Of a stretch of 19,984 nucleotides of DNA, positions 14,798 to 19,984 are shown in pieces. Both the position numbers and the translations under genes were made by a program. Numbering within the stretch: the first letter of the stretch is position 1; each line of letters opens with the position of its first letter. The notes beneath the pieces were generated by a model that was not told the origin of the DNA, searched no databases, and saw nothing but the letters and a program-made list of their open reading frames with translations. The stretch is from Galdieria sulphuraria. Its lineage: Eukaryota; Rhodophyta; Bangiophyceae; Galdieriales; Galdieriaceae. The stretch spans positions 38,185-58,168 of the forward strand of contig NW_005178440.1 in NCBI RefSeq assembly GCF_000341285.1. Direction: 5' to 3'.

Positions 14798-15265
14798 ATG
14801 AAAAAAAATAAACAACATATTGAAGTGTTTCTTTATCAGAATATAAAATCACTAGCAAAAAAGGGGGATATCATAAAAGTTGCTCCTGGATATGCAAGAA
14901 ATTATTTAATTCCACAAGATTTAGCAGAAATTGTTAATCAAAATAACTTGAAAAAATTTATAAATATACAAAATAGAATAAAGAACAAAGAAAAAACCTT
15001 TCAAGATTACTTTAACAATCTAAAATTATATATAAATCAAATTTATATTTTAAATATAAAGAAAAAAGCAGGTAAGAATGGATTGATTTTCGGAAGAATT
15101 AATGAAAAAGAAATAGTTAAATTAATTTACGATTTAACTGAGTATAAAATTAATAAAAAACAAATTACTATGCCAGAAATTAAATATATTGGCGCATATC
15201 AAGTTAAACTTAATTTTATGAATGAAATTAATGCTATTATTCAAGTTCAAATAATTCCTTATTAA
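14798..15265 (+). CDS. rpl9: Large ribosomal subunit protein bL9
   Basis: The protein is 155 residues. The N-terminal domain has VFLYQNIKSLAKKGDIIKVA followed by PGYARNYLIPQDLA, the bL9 signature, then a long Lys-rich connecting helix (about 50-85) and a C-terminal domain starting near AGKNGLIFGRI. It binds 23S rRNA in the plastid large subunit. dnaB starts 17 bp after its stop codon, so the two are probably one transcript. Confidence 0.95.
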   Translation: MKKNKQHIEVFLYQNIKSLAKKGDIIKVAPGYARNYLIPQDLAEIVNQNNLKKFINIQNRIKNKEKTFQDYFNNLKLYINQIYILNIKKKAGKNGLIFGRINEKEIVKLIYDLTEYKINKKQITMPEIKYIGAYQVKLNFMNEINAIIQVQIIPY

Positions 15266-15282
15266 ATTTACCTAAAATAAAT

Positions 15283-17082
15283 ATGAATAACAGAATTAAT
15301 AACACTGATGACTTATTGCCTCCGCAAAATGTAGCTGCCGAAGAACTTTTACTTGGTAGTATTTTACTTGAACCAGATAATTTCGCTCAGGTATCCTCGA
15401 ACCTGCCAATTGAAGCTTTCTATATTACTGCTCATCAAAAAATTTATAAAATAATTCTGAATTTATATTTAGAAGATAAAAGTCCAGATTTGATAACTGT
15501 AGCTGCAGTTTTACACGATTTAAATTTATTAGAAGAAATCGGTGGTTTAAATAAACTAAAAAAAATGGTAGAACAAACAATTTCTACATATAATATAGAA
15601 CAATATGCAGCTTTAATAAAAGAAAAATATTTAAGACGTTGTTTGATTGATTCTGGAAGAGAAATTACAAGCTTGGCATTTGATTTTAATTCTAGAATAG
15701 AAAATTTATTTTTTAAAGCTGAACAATCTTTATTCAAAGTGATTCAAAAAAAAGTATCTAACGATTTATTGCCAGTTAGTGATATTTTATTAGATACTTT
15801 TTTAGATTTAGAAAATAGATTAAATAACAACAAACTGAATGGGTTATCTTCTGGCTTTGAAGATTTAGATTCAATGACACAAGGATTTCAAAAAAGTGAT
15901 TTAATTATTATTGCTGGGCGCCCATCAATGGGCAAGACAGCATTCGCATTAAATATTGGATTTAATGTATGTAATAAAGAAAAAATTGTTGTAGCAATTT
16001 TTTCTTTAGAAATGTCTAAACAACAAATTCTTTATAGAATTTTATCTTATAAAACTTTAATTTCGTTAACTAAACTGAGATCTGGAAGGCTGAGTTCAGA
16101 TGAATGGAAGATAATCAATCATGCACTAAAAGAATTACATAGTTTAGAATTATATATTGATGATACAAGCTATTGTTCTATTAATGAAATTCGCTCAAAA
16201 ATTAAGAGATTATTAAGCAAAAAAAATAGTTTAGGTCTAATAATTATTGATTACCTACAGCTGATGGAGTCACGTAATAAATTTAATAATAGAGTTCAAG
16301 AATTATCTCAAATTACAAGGTCCTTAAAAAATTTAGCCAAAGAATTTAATATTCCTATATTAGTATTATCACAATTAAGTCGTGCTGTAGAATCAAGACT
16401 TAACAAAAGACCCTTATTGTCTGACCTACGAGAAAGCGGTTGTATTGAAAAAAATACAATACTAATAAATCATAAATTAGATGAAAGTCTAGTTGTAGAG
16501 AGCGTATATACTAATAAAATAATAAATTATCAAACATATGTTTTAAATAATAATAAAAAAAATATAACTACTTATTCAATAAATAATATAAAATTTACTG
16601 GATATAAATATACTTATCAAATATTGTGTGAAGGAGGATTATATATAAGATTAACATCAAATCATAAAATTTTAACAAATAATGGTTGGAAAAGGACAGA
16701 TAATATAACTCCAAAAGACAAGATATATTATATATGTCATTCTAATTCATATTACAGAAATAGTCTAATAAAATTAATCTCAGTCATTAGTATTATATAC
16801 TACTCAAAAGAGAAAGTATATGACCTAGAAATTACAGAATATAAAAATTTTATAGCAAACTACTTTATAGTCCATAATTCCATAGAACAAGATGCAGATT
16901 TAGTCTTAATGTTATATAGACAAGACTATTATAATCATAATGGAATAGATGATAACACTTGTGAAATTATAATCACTAAGCAAAGAAATGGTCCAATAGG
17001 AACAGTTAAATTAAAATTTGATGCTACCACTACACAATTTTCTACTTTTACTTTACCTTATACGAAGAATAAAGTAAATTAA
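15283..17082 (+). CDS. dnaB: Replicative DNA helicase DnaB containing an in-frame mini-intein
   Basis: The 599-residue precursor comprises 386 residues of N-extein, a 146-residue intein and 67 residues of C-extein, for a mature helicase of 453 residues. DnaB unwinds DNA at the replication fork as a hexamer. The N-terminal domain begins at PPQNVAAEELLLGSILLEPD. The helicase domain has Walker A GRPSMGKTA (212-220), Walker B LIIIDYLQLM and LSQLSRAVE. The conserved DLRESG/SIEQDADLVLMLYR is split exactly by the intein, and protein splicing would restore it. It follows rpl9 closely and converges on trnF, with no palindrome between. Confidence 0.96.
   Translation: MNNRINNTDDLLPPQNVAAEELLLGSILLEPDNFAQVSSNLPIEAFYITAHQKIYKIILNLYLEDKSPDLITVAAVLHDLNLLEEIGGLNKLKKMVEQTISTYNIEQYAALIKEKYLRRCLIDSGREITSLAFDFNSRIENLFFKAEQSLFKVIQKKVSNDLLPVSDILLDTFLDLENRLNNNKLNGLSSGFEDLDSMTQGFQKSDLIIIAGRPSMGKTAFALNIGFNVCNKEKIVVAIFSLEMSKQQILYRILSYKTLISLTKLRSGRLSSDEWKIINHALKELHSLELYIDDTSYCSINEIRSKIKRLLSKKNSLGLIIIDYLQLMESRNKFNNRVQELSQITRSLKNLAKEFNIPILVLSQLSRAVESRLNKRPLLSDLRESGCIEKNTILINHKLDESLVVESVYTNKIINYQTYVLNNNKKNITTYSINNIKFTGYKYTYQILCEGGLYIRLTSNHKILTNNGWKRTDNITPKDKIYYICHSNSYYRNSLIKLISVISIIYYSKEKVYDLEITEYKNFIANYFIVHNSIEQDADLVLMLYRQDYYNHNGIDDNTCEIIITKQRNGPIGTVKLKFDATTTQFSTFTLPYTKNKVN
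16441..16878 (+). other. DnaB mini-intein (class 1, no homing endonuclease)
   Basis: Precursor residues 387-532. The first residue is Cys (CIEKNTILI, block A). Block B carries TSNH (458-461) within RLTSNHKILTNNGW. Block F is KVYDLEITEYKNFIANYFIV and block G ends HN, followed by Ser as the first C-extein residue. All canonical splicing residues are therefore present. The linker between blocks B and F is short and has no LAGLIDADG motif, so it is a mini-intein. The same DRESG/SIEQD site is occupied in some cyanobacterial, Porphyra and cryptophyte plastid DnaBs (established knowledge). The segment looks more A+T- and Asn/Lys/Ile-rich than the exteins. Confidence 0.95.
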
Positions 17083-17101
17083 TTTATTAAACTTCATTAC
17101 A

Positions 17102-17126
17102 TGCCAAGAACCAGAATTGAACTGGT

Positions 17127-17169
<43 letters not shown>

Positions 17170-17174
17170 CTGGC
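17102..17174 (-). tRNA. trnF-GAA: tRNA-Phe (anticodon GAA)
   Basis: This is a 73-nt minus-strand cloverleaf with acceptor GCCAGGA/TCTTGGC, D arm TAGCTCAGTTGGTAGAGCA, anticodon loop CTGAAAA, T loop TTCAATT and discriminator A. It lies 19 bp after the dnaB stop codon on the opposite strand and downstream of clpC. Confidence 0.97.
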
Positions 17175-17247
17175 TTATTCAAGTTATTCCACGTATATAT
17201 AGAATAATCATCATTCACCTATTATAATATATAAAAAATTAATTATC

Positions 17248-17287
17248 AAGTGTAATTATATGTAATATTATACATATAATTACACTT
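17248..17287 (-). terminator. Palindrome at the clpC stop codon
   Basis: Perfect 17-bp arms at 17248-17264 and 17271-17287 flank a 6-nt loop (ATATTA). The clpC stop codon (17280-17282) and its last two codons in part lie in the right arm. No T run follows, so RNA 3'-end protection is at least as likely as intrinsic termination. Confidence 0.7.
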
Positions 17288-19823
17288 CTACTAACTCTCT
17301 ACTTTCTGATCCAGCATGTACACCATTTTCTAAATTTTCACTATCTTCATTTAATACACGTTTATTGTCATCTATAGAATTTTTACTTGTTAAAATAATA
17401 ACTTGATTATTTTCATCTAAATCAACTACAGCAGTATCTGAAGCTTGTAATCTTTGAGATAATATCTCCTCAGCAAGTTTATCTTCTAATAAACGCATAA
17501 CAGCCCTTCTCAAAGGACGAGCACCATAAACTGGATTATAACCTTCTTCTATTAATCTACCCTTAAAACGATCTGTTACTTCAATTTTTATATTTTTTTT
17601 CTCTAATCTATCAAAAACTTCTTTCAGCATTAAGTTAGCAATTTCACCAACTTCATTTTTAGTTAATTGTCTAAATACTATAATTTCATCTAAACGATTT
17701 ATAAACTCTGGCCTAAAATATTGTTTGAGTTCTTCATTGACTAATGAACGAATACGATTATAATGTGATTCCATCTGACTAGCAGATAATTCAAATCCCA
17801 AATTACTACCACCTTTATCTATAACTTTTGAACCAATATTAGAAGTCATAATTAATAAAGTGTTTTTAAAATCAACAGTATGTCCTTTAGCATCAGTTAA
17901 TCTTCCATCTTCTAAAATTTGTAATAATATATTAAAGACATCTGGGTGAGCTTTTTCAATTTCGTCAAATAATATAACTGTGTAAGGTTTACGACGTACA
18001 ACTTCAGTTAATTGTCCTCCCTCATTATAACCAACATAACCTGGTGGAGACCCAATTAGCTTTGATACTGTATGTCTTTCCATATATTCAGACATATCCA
18101 AACGAACCATGGCACTTTCAGAACCAAAAAAATAAGATGCTAATGCCTTAGTTAATTCAGTTTTGCCCACGCCAGTTGGACCAGAAAAAATAAAACTTGC
18201 AATAGGTCTATTAGGATTTTTTAGTCCCACTCTTGCTCTTCTAATAGCGCGTGATACAGCACTAACTGCTTCATCTTGCCCAATAATTCTACTATGTAAA
18301 GTTTCTTCCATATTAAGTAATTTTTCTGACTCAGATTTAGTTAATTTACTTAAAGGTATACCAGTCCAAGAGGAGACAACAGCTGCTATATCTTCTTCTG
18401 TAACTACAGGAGGATCTTTTTCAACTTTGCTTTCTATTTTTTTACTTTTAGCTAGTGCAACTATTTGTGATTTAATTTCTATTTCTCTCTCTCTTAAGTT
18501 AGTAGCTTGAGTAAAATCCTGTGATCTAATAGCTTCTTCTTTTTGCTTTAAAATTTCTTTTAATTCCTTATCTAAATTAGATTCAATTTTAGGAGTTTTA
18601 GCTTGCATAAGACGAACTCTAGATCCGGCTTCATCAACCAAATCTATAGCTTTATCTGGTAGGAATCTATCCGAAATATATTGATGAGCTAATTTAGCTG
18701 CAGCATTTAAAGCTTCATCTGAAATTACAAGTTTATGATGTAATTCATATCTATCTCTCAGTCCATATAAAATTTCTATTGTTTCTTCTACAGTTGGTTC
18801 ACCAACAATAATTGGTTGAAATCTTCTTTCCAAAGCAGCATCTTTTTCAATATGTTTACGATATTCTTCTAATGTTGTTGCACCAATACACTGTAACTCT
18901 CCCCTTGCTAAAATAGGTTTCAAGATATTAGCGGCGTCAATTGCTCCTTCTGCTGCGCCTGCACCTATTAAAGTATGCACTTCATCGATAACTAAAATAA
19001 CATTGTTAATAGCACGGATTTCATCAATAATTCTTTTTAATCTTTCTTCAAATTCTCCTCTATATTTTGTACCTGCAATTAATAATCCTATATCTAAATT
19101 CACAACCTGTTTATCTTCTAATAAATTAGGTACATCTTGTTTGGCGATTCTTTGAGCTAAACCTTCTGCTATAGCAGTTTTACCTACGCCGGGTTCTCCT
19201 ATTAGCACAGGATTATTCTTAGTTCTTCTTCCTAAAATTTGTATTACTCTTTCAATTTCTTTTTCTCTTCCAACTACAGGGTCTAATTTACCTTCAATAG
19301 CTAATTGAGTTAAATTAACTCCAAATTCTTCAAGAGTAGGTGTCTTACTTCTTACATACCCGTAAGCATTAGCATTAACAAATTCAGACTCTTCGATAAT
19401 TAGATCCATAGTTTGTTGACGCAGCTGTTCCAAATCTACCCCTAGATTTTCTAATACTTTTGTAGCAACACCATCTCCTTCACTTAATAGACCTAAAAGA
19501 AGATGTTCAGTACCAACATAATTATGTCCTATAAATTTTGCTTCTTCTATTGCTAATTCTAAAACTCTTTTAGCACGCGGTGTAAATGGAATTTCTACAG
19601 CTACAAACCCTGATCCTCTACCGATAATTTTTTCTACTTCAATACGAGCATCTTTTAGTGTTACTCCCATTAACTTCAAGACCTTTGAGGCTAATCCATT
19701 ACTTTCAGCTAATAAACCTAATAATACTTGTTCCGTACCAACAAAATTATGCCCTAGTCTTCTAGCTTCTTCTTGAGATAACATAATTGCTTTTATTGCT
19801 TTTTCTGTAAAGCGTTCGAACAT
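17280..19823 (-). CDS. clpC: Clp protease ATPase / chaperone ClpC (Hsp100)
   Basis: The 847-residue stromal AAA+ unfoldase feeds substrates to the Clp protease; relatives also act at the protein import machinery. Order of domains: two N-terminal Clp repeats ([15 protein letters not shown] near 24, [15 protein letters not shown] near 98); first AAA+ module with [13 protein letters not shown] (about 208-220); UVR-type coiled coil (about 414-450); second AAA+ module with [15 protein letters not shown] (about 546-560), [15 protein letters not shown] and NRLDEIIVF. The length is typical. A GGAG Shine-Dalgarno sequence (19830-19833) lies six bases before the ATG. The stop codon lies inside a palindrome. 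The upstream 161 bp (19824-19984) are A+T-rich with no clear promoter or gene. Confidence 0.98.
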   Translation of the reverse strand: MFERFTEKAIKAIMLSQEEARRLGHNFVGTEQVLLGLLAESNGLASKVLKLMGVTLKDARIEVEKIIGRGSGFVAVEIPFTPRAKRVLELAIEEAKFIGHNYVGTEHLLLGLLSEGDGVATKVLENLGVDLEQLRQQTMDLIIEESEFVNANAYGYVRSKTPTLEEFGVNLTQLAIEGKLDPVVGREKEIERVIQILGRRTKNNPVLIGEPGVGKTAIAEGLAQRIAKQDVPNLLEDKQVVNLDIGLLIAGTKYRGEFEERLKRIIDEIRAINNVILVIDEVHTLIGAGAAEGAIDAANILKPILARGELQCIGATTLEEYRKHIEKDAALERRFQPIIVGEPTVEETIEILYGLRDRYELHHKLVISDEALNAAAKLAHQYISDRFLPDKAIDLVDEAGSRVRLMQAKTPKIESNLDKELKEILKQKEEAIRSQDFTQATNLREREIEIKSQIVALAKSKKIESKVEKDPPVVTEEDIAAVVSSWTGIPLSKLTKSESEKLLNMEETLHSRIIGQDEAVSAVSRAIRRARVGLKNPNRPIASFIFSGPTGVGKTELTKALASYFFGSESAMVRLDMSEYMERHTVSKLIGSPPGYVGYNEGGQLTEVVRRKPYTVILFDEIEKAHPDVFNILLQILEDGRLTDAKGHTVDFKNTLLIMTSNIGSKVIDKGGSNLGFELSASQMESHYNRIRSLVNEELKQYFRPEFINRLDEIIVFRQLTKNEVGEIANLMLKEVFDRLEKKNIKIEVTDRFKGRLIEEGYNPVYGARPLRRAVMRLLEDKLAEEILSQRLQASDTAVVDLDENNQVIILTSKNSIDDNKRVLNEDSENLENGVHAGSESRELVEV

Positions 19824-19984
19824 ATCACGCTCCGAAATTTATATAGGTTGATAAAATTCAATCTTTTATTCTAGATAGGCTAATAATTGTAAATTTAGCA
19901 TATAATAATATGATTATTTTTATTTTATAAAACAAACATAATTGTATTAAAGATAGATCAGATAGAAAATAAAAGGCCATTTAT

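Noticed and set aside
16441-16878. Group II or group I intron instead of intein in dnaB
   Set aside because: The insert is in frame throughout, begins with Cys, ends His-Asn before Ser and has intein blocks A, B, F and G; no intron boundary motifs are seen.
1-19984. CRISPR arrays, transposons, insertion sequences, phage genes
   Set aside because: No spaced direct-repeat array, transposase or integrase frame, or terminal repeats were seen on either strand.

Overview
The window is a compact, strongly A+T-rich, bacterial-type plastid genome segment, most likely from a red alga. The evidence is gene content: psbD, psbC, petB and petD together with genes that land plants and green algae have lost from their plastids (ycf27, ycf29, ntcA, groEL, dnaB, clpC, moeB, thiS, psb28, ycf17, rnpB, rpl1, rpl9, rpl11, rpl12). 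The gene order looks like that of florideophyte red algae (Gracilaria-like). That last point is a recollection and was not checked.

Layout. Position 1 to about 224 is the 5' end of the 16S rRNA gene on the minus strand, with its promoter behind it. Then come ycf27 (an OmpR-type regulator) and the overlapping psbD-psbC pair, followed by the convergent one-helix light-stress gene ycf17. A plus-strand group ycf19-rps16-ORF188 runs into minus-strand groEL. Next are trnR(ACG), trnQ and trnR(CCU), then psb28 converging on rnpB, which is preceded on its own strand by thiS. trnH faces ycf29, and ycf29 diverges from ntcA across 23 bp. petB-petD converge on the ribosomal group rpl11-rpl1-rpl12, which lies downstream of trnW. 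moeB converges on trnS(GGA). rpl9-dnaB converge on trnF, and clpC closes the window on the minus strand.

How the genes relate. psbD, psbC and psb28 belong to photosystem II; petB and petD to cytochrome b6f; ycf17 to light stress. Three DNA-binding regulators (Ycf27, Ycf29, NtcA) lie within 10 kb. ThiS and the MoeB/ThiF-like enzyme plausibly work together in thiamine thiazole synthesis. GroEL and ClpC are stromal chaperones, and DnaB is the replicative helicase.

Most notable points. (1) dnaB carries a 146-residue mini-intein. (2) At every convergent junction without a tRNA there is a long, nearly perfect palindrome that reaches the stop codon or 3' end of at least one partner. Two of these have about 47-bp arms, and at ORF188/groEL the palindrome encodes the C-termini of both proteins. 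(3) The psb28 palindrome shares DNA with the P1 helix of RNase P RNA. (4) MoeB has lost its zinc cysteines and its rhodanese cysteine but keeps its adenylation residues. (5) ORF188 is unassigned; a distant link to cyanobacterial DUF3038 proteins is suggested as a hypothesis. No gene-free stretch exceeds about 300 bases.
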